Shown: positions 23,266-34,300 of the stretch, one piece after another | Layout of the letters: each line of letters starts with the position of its first letter | How positions within the stretch are numbered: position 1 is the first letter of the stretch | Origin: Puccinellia tenuiflora | Taxonomy: Eukaryota > Streptophyta > Magnoliopsida > Poales > Poaceae | Length of the DNA stretch: 64,000 nucleotides | Direction of reading: 5' to 3' | NCBI GenBank assembly: GCA_012064385.1 | Contig: QRDG01000941.1 | Location: forward strand, 776,092 to 840,091 | Program-made: the position numbers and the translations under genes | Notes under the pieces: model-generated | Databases searched by the model: none | The model's input: only the letters and a program-made list of their open reading frames with translations | What the model was told of the DNA's origin: nothing

Positions 23266-23884
23266 CTTCTGCGTTGACTCCTCCGCCTGCTACGGGATTC
23301 CTTTCGATCTGACGAAGTCGAGACATCAGTTCCGGATAAGTGATCGAATCCCTTTCCTTTACATAGTCTCTGACACAATTCTTGAATTTGGGATGAAGCG
23401 AATGCAACAACCCATCTATCGCGAATTCGTCACTCATCTCCACATCCCAAGCATCAATCAGAGTGTGATATATCCTATACATTTTCTTCAGATGATCCTC
23501 TAAGCGATCATTTTCTTCCATCTTAGTTGAAAGAAACACACCCAGACCTTCAAACCTCGCAATCCTCACTTGTGCTATGAACATTTCCTTTAGCTTAGTG
23601 ACAGTCTCAATGACACTCAAGTTCTTGAATTGTTTGGATAGGTCTGAATTCATGAAGACACTCATCAACCAATTGACTTGAGTGTGAGTCTTACTCCGAC
23701 TGAGCCAATCCATACGTTTGTTGTAACTCGCAGAATCATCGGGTTTTTCTTCTAAGGGTTCATGTAACACATAGAGCTGATCATTGGTTGATAGGACTTC
23801 TCTAAGACGTTCATACCACTCGATGAAGTTTGACCCATCGAGACGCAGCTCCTCAGCAAGAAACAAACTACTGTAGTCGGCCAT
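23255..23884 (-). CDS. gag: Gag-like protein of element A
   Basis: A 209-residue open frame with a clear ATG (23884-23882) after the leader. It begins MADYSSLFLAEELRLDGSNF and continues with the W..R...VL and '.WL...F' spacing of Copia Gag (UBN2/DUF4219-type) proteins. It lacks a CCHC zinc knuckle, and the usual C-terminal half is missing. The last codons overlap an intron-like segment (donor at 23265-23264, acceptor ending at 23172). Element B encodes a homologue. A lone Gag could help package its own RNA using relatives' Pol. It is intact, but expression is unproven. Confidence 0.8.
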   Translation of the reverse strand: MADYSSLFLAEELRLDGSNFIEWYERLREVLSTNDQLYVLHEPLEEKPDDSASYNKRMDWLSRSKTHTQVNWLMSVFMNSDLSKQFKNLSVIETVTKLKEMFIAQVRIARFEGLGVFLSTKMEENDRLEDHLKKMYRIYHTLIDAWDVEMSDEFAIDGLLHSLHPKFKNCVRDYVKERDSITYPELMSRLRQIERNPVAGGGVNAEGIF

Positions 23885-25133
23885 GATCTACAAGGATTTT
23901 GCAAAGACATCTTTAGGACACTTGTTTATGATAATTTTAGTTCAATTTAATCAAATTAACGAACTCCCACTAAACTCAACATCTCTCCGGTTGATTAGTG
24001 ACACACGATCCAAATCCACTACACCACCACCGATCATCACGTGAGATGATGTAGTTTCAATGGTGAACAACTCAGTGTTGATCATATCATTCATATGACT
24101 CGTGTTTAACCTTTCGGTTCCGTGTTCCCGAGGCCATGTCTGTACATGCTAGGCTCGTCAAGACAACCGTAGTATTTCTGCTTGTGCAAACTGGCTTGCA
24201 CCCGTTGTATGTGAACGTTGAATCTACCACACCCGATCATCACGTGATGCTTCGAACGACGAACTTTCGCAACGGCGCATACTAGGGGAGAACACTTAAT
24301 TATCTTGATATTAACATGAGAGATCACCTTATCATGCTACCGTCGCGATCACATCAAAGCATAACAATAAGGTGCATAAAAAGGGATTAACATCACATGC
24401 AATTCATAATTGTGATATGATATGGCCTTTCTTCATATGCTCTTAGATCTCCATCTTCAAAGCACCGGCAAGATCTCCATCTCCGGCATGATCTCCATCA
24501 TCTTGGCGCCATGACCATGGTTGTCCACCAACTATTGCAACTACAACTAATGCTACTCTTAGCAATAAAGTAAAGCAAATTACATGGCGATTTCATTGAC
24601 ACGCAGGTCACATAAAATAATAGACAACCATATGGCTCCTGCCGGTTGCCGTACTCGTCGACATGCAAGTCGCGAAACATTACAAACATGATCATTGCAT
24701 ACATTATCACAAATCACATTGGCCATATCACATCACTTGACCCCCTCTGCAAAAACAAGTTAGACGCCTCTACTTTGTTTATGCAAATTTTACGTGGCTT
24801 GGGTCAACGAGTTAGAACCGTTCTAATCTACGCAAAAAACCACAACGGTGATATAATAGTTGCTTATTTACTCATCCTTTTGAAAGGCCTTCCATTGAAA
24901 ATTGCATCCTCACTAAAGCAAGAGAAACAGACACCCGCCAGCCACTTATGCAAAACAAGTTGCATGTCAGTCGTGGAACCGGTCTCTCGTGCGTGGACGA
25001 GTAAGGTTGGTCCGGGCCGCTTCAATCTCACAATACCGCAAAGATGCAAAGTGCACGCGAGAAGGTAGCAACATAAAATATCAACGCCCACAACTCCTTG
25101 TGTTCTAATCGCATCAACACCTACGACGATCTA

Positions 25134-25146
25134 GGCTCTGATACCA
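25134..25146 (-). other. Primer binding site of element A
   Basis: The plus-strand ggctctgatacca is TGGTATCAGAGCC on the minus strand, next to the 5' LTR end and complementary to tRNA-iMet. It fixes the element's orientation. Confidence 0.9.
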
Positions 25147-25147
25147 C

Positions 25148-27048
25148 TGATGGGGTCGCAGCATGGAAAACAAAAATTTTCTACGCGGCAAAGCGGAATA
25201 AACCCCAAGGATCTAGATCAACGAGATGAAGATAGCGAAGATGAGATCCAATCTCTTACCCTTGAAGATCAACAAACGCGTTTTGTCGGTGCAGGGGTTG
25301 GCTAGTCGATCCCCGCAACTAGACTCGTCTAGTCGCGAGGAGATGTATTATCCTCGAGATCCAATCCGGTGAAGTGCAGCAACGGGCAGCACCTCCGCGG
25401 CGTCCACACGTACAGCTCGATGAAGACGTCGACTCCTTGATCCCGCAAGCGAGACGACGTGGCCTTGATGATCTCAGCAGCACGACGGTAGTGCCGGTGA
25501 CGATGACGATCTCCGCACGCGAGGCTTCGCCAAACCAAGCGAGGGGAGAGGGAGAGGAGATGGTGGCGCAGCCCCTAGGGCTAGGGGGTGCGGCTAGGTG
25601 TGGTGGTGAGGCGGCGGCAGCCCTTCGGGGAGAAGGGGTGCGGCTAGGGTTTAGAGGGAGAGAGGGAGAGGGGGTGCGGCTGCCTCCTTGGTGTGTGGTG
25701 CGCCCCCCCCCCTTGCCCCTCCTTATATAGGTGGCGGCTAGGGCAAGGGCAGGGCCGGCCGGCCCCCCCTTTGCCTTGCCCCTCAAGTCGGAGTCCAACA
25801 AGGACTCCTTCTTGGGCCCCTTTCCTAAAGGGGTGGGAGCCCACCTCCTAGTCCAACTAGGAGTGGGACTCCCCCTCCTATGCATGCCGCACCAGCCCAT
25901 GGGCTTAGGTGGTGCGCCCCACCTAGTGGTGGCAGCACCCCTTTGCACCATGTGGGCCCCCATACAATTTATGCGGTCCCACTTCTAGACTCTTCTAGAA
26001 CATTCCGGAACCTTCCGGTACCCTTCAAATAATTTCCGGAACTTTTCCGAAACCTCCGGAAACCACTTTCCATATATGAATCTTATTCTCCGGACTCCTC
26101 CGGAACTCCTCGTGATGTCCGGGATCCCATCCGAGACTCCGAATCACCATTCGTTCACTTCATCATTTAATTCATCGCAAAACCTAATTTCATCGGAACG
26201 TTAAGTGTGTGACCCTACGGGTTCGAGAATGCATAGACATGATCATATCAATAATTAATAGCGGGACCGGGATGTCCATATTAATTCCTATACACTCAAC
26301 GAAAACCTTTTCTCGATTGAACCACAATGCCGGAGATTCAATTAATCTCATATACGATTCCCTTTGTCTCACGATATTTTACTTGCCCGAGATATAATCG
26401 TTGACATCCCCATGTCCAGTTTAATCTCGTTACCGGCAAGTTCTCTTTACTCGTCCATAATATAGGATCCCGGTGATTACAACTTAATCACATGTCTGCA
26501 GACTCTTGATGCTATATTACCGAGAAGGCCTGGAGATATCTTCTCCGTCACAAGGAGGGACAAATTCCACTCTCGATTCATATCACCCAACAACCCACCA
26601 TCGGAGATACCTGAAAGCCACCTTTATAATCACCCAGTTACGAAGTGACGTTTGATGTCCACAAAGTATTCCTCCAGTGAACGGGAGTGATATAATCTCA
26701 TGGTCTAAGGAAACTATATTTGGCATATTAAAAGTGTTGACAACAAAACTTTTGTGACACGATTAATTGCAACTCTTTATTTGGGTCATGTCCATCACAC
26801 CATTACTCCTAATGATATGACTCCGTTATCAAGTGACTATAACAAGTCCATAGTTAGGAAACTCTAACTATCTCTTGATCAACGAACTAGTCCTGTAGAG
26901 GCTCACTAGGGACTCCGGGTGTTTATATTCCACACATGTATTATGTTTCCATTTAATACAATTATAGCATGGATAATAAACTATTATCATAAACTTGAAT
27001 ATGCTTAATAAACCATTTTATTATTGCCTCTAGGGCATATTCCCAACA
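25148..27048 (-). repeat. 5' LTR of element A
   Basis: About 1.9 kb, TGTTGGG...CCCCATCA on the minus strand. The minus-strand CTATATAAGG over plus 25721-25730 is the likely TATA box, in a GC-rich region flanked by cctagccgcacc-like words. Confidence 0.9.
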
Positions 27049-29238
27049 ATTTTGACTCTATTTTTTCTTGTAGGTCGGTCAAGTAAGTAAAGGCCGCCGA
27101 CACCCGTGAATTGGCTCTCCGCGAAGACCCCAGCTGAAGCTGCGCGATCACAACGCCTGTCGCCGCCGCTGGATCCCTCACGCCGAAGCTACACGACCGC
27201 AACGCCCGCCCGCCAGAGCCCTCACGCGGTGTACCTTGCGCTGAAGCCGCTGCAGTCGGACCAAAGTGCCTGCGACCGTCCTGCACGTCTCCTGCATCCT
27301 CCAGTAGTTCGACCACTGGTTGTCTGCGGTTTGATAATTGCTAGCCCCACTTCAAGTTCGATGCCTCTTTCTCTGTCTATTGATCTGTATTTCAGTTACC
27401 TGCATTAATCTGTACCAATGTAGTCAGTTTAAATAAGTGTCGTGAAGCAATGGTTAATCATGAGTAGACTTTTGCATCACAATGGGTCTGACTAAATAAC
27501 ACCGAACTACAGTGCACTTCAATGACTGATCGGCTGGGTAATCGTTTTTGGTAGTTCATGAACTATTGCATTTTTTGATTTATGTTCCACCAGGGTTTGG
27601 GCATCTTCTATCTTTATTTAACATAGAGATTGAAGGAGGTAGAGTACAATATTTACCATGATATAAATTTTTGAATATTAGTTCACCCAAATAATTAACC
27701 TGACATAAAAATATAGCAAGGTACACTATTGACAAATAAACATGCAAATATAATCTTTGCATAGATGTTAGCTCCTACTAAAATTGGATTGGTCACATTC
27801 TACTAAAAATGCGATTTTATGTGGTGGGTTACCTTAGTATGCTTTAAAATTACTTCTCAAAGGCAACTGACGACTTATCTTTGCTGATAATACCGCTATT
27901 GTATATTTGAACTTTCCATGTGCAGGGATGCTCGACTTGTCGTCGAGGGGTCGAAAGCTTTGGGTCGGGCAAGTGCAATGCGGTGGCGGCGACCTGGCAG
28001 TGCACCAGCGGGTGGGCAGGGCGGCGGCGGCCTGGTAATGCGTCGGGGGGTGGGCAGGTCGGATTTCAGCTAACCTTTATTGAATTGATGTAAAGCTATT
28101 GGTAAAGTCTCCACACTATTATGAAGCATGCTCCACACTTATGGGATCTAACAGTTTCATTCCTTTTATATCAGTGCAAAAAACTTCATTAATAAAGCTA
28201 GGAGAATGCATTGGGAACCTGAACATATTCAGGATTTATGCAGCTTAAAACTAAAGTTTTTCTTTCTTCAATAGCATTAATTTTAATCAGTATATATTTT
28301 CTTGCATGTTAAAACTTTACAACAAATAAACTTATTGACCCATGCTTTAAGCTTCAGCCGCACAATGGAGGATTGGTCGCAATATAAGGCAACAGAAGGA
28401 GGATATTCATGCTCCTTGCTGGAGTGCTAAGAGTAGAGGCGCCTGCAATTTTTTCTTTCACGTTGGACCATCCAACTTTTACTTTTATTCGATTGTGGCA
28501 TAAAAATTTCTGGGCTATTCCAACTCCTGGGCAAACTGTAAACTTGAATGTCCAGCAATCTGAGTTTTAAAGGATTAACTGAAGCTACTGTAAATGATGT
28601 CGTATTCTTCATATGGTTGCAACTTATTTTGGCATGTTTCTTGTTGTAGAGTCTAATTACCTATAATGTAGGTGCACTATGTTTTGTTGGAGCTGATGGG
28701 AAAATCAATCAGGAACACTCAGGTAATGGAATAAGGTTGACGTTGCAGGTGCTCAACGTCTCACACAAATAGCTCCAGGTAAGAAACTTTAAACTTCTCA
28801 TCTCATGTGTTTAGAATTGCTTATTGAGGTTTAGGCATTGTTGTGCCATTTTGTACAGGATTAAACCATGTAGTTCTTGTGTTCCCCAAAAGCAACAGTT
28901 CAATTGTATTTTCTTTTCTTGACCTTACTGCTTCTTATTATCTTTGATGTTTACTAAAGAGCAACAACTCATGCTTGGATAGACAACACTTGGACACTTT
29001 CAGATATGTTGTGCAGCTCCCAAGATAGATGAGTAGTATCCATCCCTCTTCCACATCTAATCATGTTACTACCAGAAAACTATTCTATAAAGCAATTTTT
29101 GAAAGATATGTTGTGTGCAGATAGTATGCTCTAAATCTGTCTGTGCCACAGCGCCTTTTCCTACCATTGTGATGCAGCTCTAGACATCATTGTTGTTGCA
29201 ACTCTGAACGATGGTTACCAACTGTATTTAAAAATGTT
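27049..29238. other. Spacer with GC-rich islands
   Basis: No supported gene. GC-rich islands at 27080-27320 and 27930-28060 sit in AT-rich sequence with splice-like borders (ttcttgtag before 27074, tgtgcag before 27927). They look like gene fragments carried by a transposon, possibly the upstream Helitron unit whose tail is at 30238-30574. No protein family is recognised. Confidence 0.4.
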
Positions 29239-29590
29239 CCAGTGCTCCTTGTATTAAAAAAAAACAAAATCATATTTCAAAGTTTCAAAAAAATGTGAAA
29301 AAAATCCTGAATGATCTTAATGATGTATTATACAAACTTGTAAAATTTGAATTTGAAATACTTTCTATTTTAATCTACACAAAAATGAAAAATACACGGA
29401 TCTATGTATAGTGTTTCAAATCTCCAATTTCTTTTAAGGACTTGTCATTTTGTGTAGACTGTAATACGAAGAATTCCGCGAAGCACGTTTGTAGGCAACA
29501 TCATGAAACACATCCAGATTTGTTTTTAATATTTTTTGAAACTTCAAAATATTTTTAAATTTATTCTAAAATGCAGGAGCACTGGAGCTC
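29239..29590. mobile_element. MITE with AT-rich inverted arms
   Basis: The left end ccagtgctcctt and the right end ggagcactgg are inverted. The arms continue with complementary poly-A/T and 'caaagtttcaaa/tttgaaacttc' words. It is about 350 bp with no coding capacity. Confidence 0.6.
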
Positions 29591-29812
29591 GGGAGCAAAC
29601 ATGACTTTCCGAAAATGTTGGCCATAGTTTTTTGCATCTCAATTAAAGTTGCATCTTAAGTTACTGAGATATTTGGGATTGCACACTCGCTTGAAGATTG
29701 TTGGCATGGGATGGGCCTGGGGTGAGCTACCCAAGAGTTTTGAACCGTCGAGTTTTTGATGTTATCGCCCTATTTGCATGTGTGGGAGGACGGGTGTGAG
29801 GAGAGCGGCGAT

Positions 29813-30213
29813 ATGGAGGCCGGGCTACATGTAGCCCGGTTTTCCAAAAAAAAAATTGAATCCGCAAATTTGACTTTCAAAAAATTCTAAACAAAATTAT
29901 GGTCGTAGATAATACTATGATCTATCACTGTGAAAAATTTCAAGCGCAAATTCGAAATATTTTGATCTACGCAAAAAAGAGAAATCCGGCAAGATTTCAA
30001 ATTTTTTAGATTGCGCACTGTTCACCGAGTCAACTCTGCGGATTTTCTCTTTTTTGCTCAGAACAGAATACAAGAAATTTTTGATTGAAAATTTTCACAG
30101 TGATAGATCAATGCATTATCTACAACTATGATTTTTTTTCAGAATTTTTCGATACAAAAATTTACAGATTCAATTTTTTTGGAAAACCGGGCTACATGTA
30201 GCCCGGCCTCCAT
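29813..30213. mobile_element. Foldback MITE with palindromic ends
   Basis: Two arms of about 170 bp are inverted copies. The left arm carries ccgggctacatgtagcccgg near 29822-29841 and the right arm repeats it near 30187-30206. That 20-mer is itself a perfect palindrome, so each end can form a hairpin inside a larger foldback. 'tatcactgtgaaaatttt'-type words are inverted in the inner arms. No coding capacity; class uncertain. Confidence 0.8.
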
Positions 30214-30237
30214 TTCGACTTTCCCCGGGTGTGAGAG

Positions 30238-30574
30238 ATTACATAGGTGATGTATTTGTTCTCTATGGAATTGTTTCATTTGCACCAAACTTACAAGATG
30301 TCGAAAATTTGTAAGCGGGAGTGAGGGACACCAAAACAAAGAGGGGAGAAAGAGGCCAATGAATATGTGGGAACCTTTGACGACATCTAATCTAAACTAT
30401 TAAAAAAACATTCTATTTTAAAAATAATCTAAACGCCGCACCATTTTTGTTTCTTTCTAAGTAGCTAGAAAGATTGGATGATGAGTGGTTATATTAAACG
30501 TTTTATCTAAAATGGAATTTAAAAATATGTGTTGCATGGTGAAGAACGTGCGTAGCACGTGCACAGTCTCTACT
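30238..30574 (+). mobile_element. Helitron tail remnant (first unit)
   Basis: Homologous to 33541-33964 over most of its length: shared blocks include 'gagtgagggacaccaaaa', 'ggaacctttga' and 'gatgagtggttatattaa'. It ends in cgtgcgtagcacgtgcac, the grass Helitron 3' hairpin type, just before the next unit's 5' end. The final CTAG is not preserved. Confidence 0.5.
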
Positions 30575-30916
30575 TCTCTACTACTATTAAACAAGCAAAC
30601 GTGAACTTTCTTAAATCCACCCCATTAAGTGTATCCAGCCTGATTATTGCCACCGGATTATCCCTCTAAACAAGATCTAATGGTTAAGATTGATCGGAGT
30701 GCACTTAGCAATTACCCTGGAGGCCTGGACGGACCGTTCGCCGAGTCTCTACTACTATTAAACAAGCAAACGTGAACTTTCTTAAATCCACCCCATTAAG
30801 TGTATCCAGCCTGATTATTGCCACCGGATTATCCCTCTAAACAAGATCTAATGGTTAAGATTGATCGGAGTGCACTTAGCAATTACCCTGGAGGCCTGGA
30901 CGGACCGTTCGCCGAG
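30575..30916 (+). repeat. 171-bp tandem duplication of Helitron 5' end
   Basis: The unit 30575-30745 is repeated at 30746-30916, apparently without change. Each copy starts tctctactactattaaac, matching the grass Helitron 5' consensus (TCTMTAYTA...). The extra tctctact at 30567 suggests a third, truncated start. Confidence 0.85.
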
Positions 30917-31276
30917 CGGACGAAAATTTCCACTGCACGCGCTGTTCGCCTCGACGAAAAAAATAAATAAACTGTCCCTCGAGATCCATCGCCCCATCCT
31001 TTCAACCTACGTCCCCCATGCTCGGCCGCCGCCGATCCTTGCGAGACAACGCTGGTCCACGCGCCGCCGACTGACCCACGTCACCGCCTCCCCACGCGAG
31101 AGCGGCGTAATTCTCGGTCCTGCACCACCCGCCGAAGTAGCCATCGCCGCCGGACTGTCGGAGGTAAGCTCCTCCGTCCTTCTATGGTACGGCCCGCCAT
31201 CCTCCATCCACTGCCGGAGGGCACGCCTTGTCCGGATGTAGCCGCATACGGCCGCTGCTGCATCCAAGGCTCGCGT

Positions 31277-31978
31277 GCAGGGCTTGTTCCTTCTGGTCAG
31301 GTCGCCGGCCGTCGCTGCCCACAGTTCTCAGGTGCTGGGCTTGTTCCTTCAGATCAGGCCGCCGGCCGAATGGCAGCTGTGTCCTTTCTCTCTCTCCGTG
31401 CATACATTTGCTTGAACCAGCGATTGTCATCATTGATTGATACTAAAAAATTATTCCTTAATTGATTTCCAATTTTTTGTTTATGTAAAGTTAGTTGATG
31501 AAAATATTCAGCCACAGAAGTATTGGTGCTACATTATCACGAGTTCAATGATTTGACACAGTGAGCTTTAGATTTTATCAAATTGTCAAAATTCTTAATG
31601 GAAATCAATTATGTGTCTAAGTTTATATGCTTTAATTGCAGGGCTTGTTCCTTCTGGTCAGGTCGCCGGCCGTCGCTGCCCACAGTTCTCAGGTGCTGGG
31701 CTTGTTCCTTTAGATCAGGCCGCCGGCCGAATTGCAGCTGTGTCCTTTCTCTCTCTCCGTGGATACATTTGCTTGAACCAGCGATTGTCATCATTGATTG
31801 ATACTAAAAAATTATTCCTTAATTGATTTCCAATTTTTTGTTTATGTAAAGTTAGTTGATGAAAATATTCAGCCACAGAAGTATTGGTGCTACATTATCA
31901 CAAGTTCAATGATTTGACACAGTGAGCTTTAGATTTTATCAAATTGTCAAAATTCTTAATGGAAATCAATTATGTGTC
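31277..31978 (+). repeat. 361-bp tandem duplication with exon-like core
   Basis: Copy 1 (31277-31637) and copy 2 (31638-31978) differ at few sites. Each begins with gcag/ggcttgttcc, and copy 2 is preceded by ttaattgcag, a good acceptor-like sequence. Within each copy a 57-bp block beginning ggcttgttccttc is itself repeated in diverged form. A further fragment (tatgtgtctaagtttatatg) recurs at about 32047. Confidence 0.85.
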
Positions 31979-33660
31979 AAAATTCTTTAATGATTTGACA
32001 CAGTGAGCTTGTTCTAGATTCTTAGGTATTCCCAAATATTCTTCTATTATGTGTCTAAGTTTATATGCTTTAATTCTTAAATTATGTGCTCACGCCGGGA
32101 CAGATTTTATCTATGAACAGATTCAACCGTCGAAGAAATTATGGACAACATATAGGCCTCACAGTCAGTACAAGTTGGTAAAATTAGAACCAGTGTAGGA
32201 AAGCTTTCTAATACTTCCAAGCTTTGAACGCTGGTTTTTGGTTTCTGTCAGATGATGACATGTTTGAGTATTACTGGTTTCTTGTCAAGAAAGATTACCA
32301 TGGTTTTCATGCACTTGTGCCCTCTGATGTCCAGGGAAATTTGCAGCCATTTCATTGAAAGAATTCAGACCATCTAATGTACGCACGTTAAGATAGTCTG
32401 CTAATTTTTTGTGGGGTATTGCTTGAATGGTTGAACACTAGATATATGCACTACTGATTTCGATGATTTCTCAGAAAACCAACAAGCACGCTTTTGTTCT
32501 GATACATGTCATAGTTATAGTTACAGTTTTCATTACTACATTTGTAAAGTTTTAGCCATAAAATTAAATAAATACCATGTATATCTGTCATTTGTACTTA
32601 CTTTAAATTCGGTATCGTGTATGTGCATTCCAAATTCTTACTGCAGTTCTAATGCTTGCGTCTTCTTATTATAGTCCAGAGTACTTCAATTATCCATGAA
32701 CTGCTTGACAACCGAGACATGCTAAACTTTTGGACTTTGATTTGCTTTTTGAACTATTATTTTCTCCGGCTATAGTGACTATTTAGTCTAACTATCAAGT
32801 AAAAGTACCCACTGTTATGTTATAATGGCAACAAGACAGGTCATGGCATGACTGTTAGGGTGGAGTTCAGATAATTACATTCCCTAAAGCTTAAAATTTT
32901 GATGTTTTTTCGGCTTATGTGCCACAATGTTCTGGTATTTTTGTGAGGTCGGTTAATTAAAAGATGATAAAGGGATCAGATCTTTCATTACTTTATAGCT
33001 CTCTTCCGCCCACCCTGTAATGTACTATCTGTATGTTGTGGGTACAGTAAGAGTTAAATTTCATGTAAGGAAAACTGTAGCATGACTTTGTTTTTAGAAT
33101 ATACTATTAGAAAAACCCTCTTTGCATGTGTTGTTGTTGGTAGGACTTCTATTTTGACAGTGACATGGAAGTTGTATTCACATGTTATTCTGAAAATAGT
33201 CAACATCATGTATGTTTGAATTTGACATGAAGCATTTCCTTCCATAAAGTGCATATTAGCCTAAAATCCTAGATTACACACAAACATAAAGTACTACTTG
33301 CGGAAGAAACTTGCAGTTATAAAGTAGTACTTGTTCCAGCGTTAATCTTCACATAGATTAATCTGGTATTATAAATGAGGCAAAATCTGATCTAGCATGT
33401 TCTCCTTGGAATTGTTTTTGGTTTCCATCAAACTTCGGAGGAGGCAAACGACAATTCGCACATAGGTGACTATATATTTGTTCTCGCTGTAGTTGGTTTT
33501 CTAAATTCGCATCAAACTTGGAAGGAGGCAAACTTCAATCTTCAGATAGGTTATTGTATTTGTTCTCTTTGAAATTGTTTTGTTTTCATCAAACTTAGAA
33601 GATGTAGGCCAGAGTGAGGGACACCAAAATAAAGAGAGAAGAAAGAGGGCGGTTAATATG

Positions 33661-33787
33661 TACTCCCTCCTTCTCAAAATAAGTGTATTAGACTTGTCCA
33701 AATATGAATGTATCTATATATAAAATATGTCTGGATACATTCATATTTGGACAAATCAAATATATTTATTTTGGGACAAAGGGAGTA
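33661..33787. mobile_element. Stowaway MITE
   Basis: TACTCCCTCC at one end and GGGAGTA at the other, TA duplicated, with arms pairing through ccaaatatgaatgtat/atacattcatatttgg. This is a classic Triticeae Tc1/Mariner-derived MITE. Confidence 0.9.
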
Positions 33788-34300
33788 GGAACCTTTGATG
33801 TCATTTTAATTTTAGGACAACCATAACGTTGTACAATTTTTGTTTTTTCTATGTAGCCGGAAAGATTGAATGATGAGTGGTTATATTAAATGATTTATTA
33901 AAAATAGAATTAAATAATGTGTGTTGCATTGTGTAGACGTGTGTTGCAGGTGCATGCCAACTAGTACTGTATAATAATCTAAACACGGTACTCTCGACGG
34001 CATCATAGAAAAAAAAACGTCTACCCCGCCGGCCGATTGATGTGCGAAACGAACACCACGCACACTAGGGCGAGCCACGGTCGTCTCCCTGCTGTCCCAC
34101 ACGTCAGTGACCGGTGCAGGTGAGGTAAGAATTCGAGTACGTTTTCGTTTTTTCCTTTTCCGCGACGAAATGCAGTCCAGCTTTCGCTGCTACCCACGGC
34201 CACGCCACGCCACCACACCCGGAAGAGCTAGAAAGACCTATCGCCACCACACCCGGTCCCGAGGGAAAGGAATCCGCCCCCACCCGCCGGCGACGGCCAC

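Larger units (their letters stand above)
18139..27048 (-). mobile_element. BARE/Angela-like gag-only LTR element A
   Basis: On the minus strand: 5' LTR (27048-25148), primer site, about 1.25 kb of leader, gag (23884-23255), about 3 kb of AT-rich sequence, polypurine tract, 3' LTR (20058-18139). LTR termini (TGTTGGGAATATGCCCTAGAGG...) are those of the BARE/Angela/WIS Copia group. No protease, integrase, RT or RNase H motif is found in the interior on either strand. It would depend on enzymes from full-length relatives. The flanks (gtaac, atttt) do not form a TSD. Confidence 0.85.
30575..33964 (+). mobile_element. Helitron with tandem 5' ends
   Basis: The 5' end is at 30575 or 30746 (TCTCTACTACTATTAAAC). 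The proposed 3' end is CTAG at 33961-33964 followed by T, behind a gtgttgcaggtgcatgcc segment that corresponds to the Helitron hairpin region. No Rep/helicase is visible, so it is non-autonomous. Cargo includes a GC-rich exon-like block (30950-31270), a 361-bp duplicated block, and a 48-codon coding-like stretch at 32212-32358 with a stop. A Stowaway MITE sits inside (33661-33787). Confidence 0.6.

Noticed and set aside
25319..25963. 214-codon frame in the LTR of element A
   Set aside because: It is GC-rich low-complexity sequence within the LTR promoter region; the corresponding LTR at 18309-18551 has different breaks, and no protein family fits.
18139..27048. Element A as a complete autonomous BARE/Angela element
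   Set aside because: No protease, integrase, RT or RNase H motif is found in the interior on either strand.
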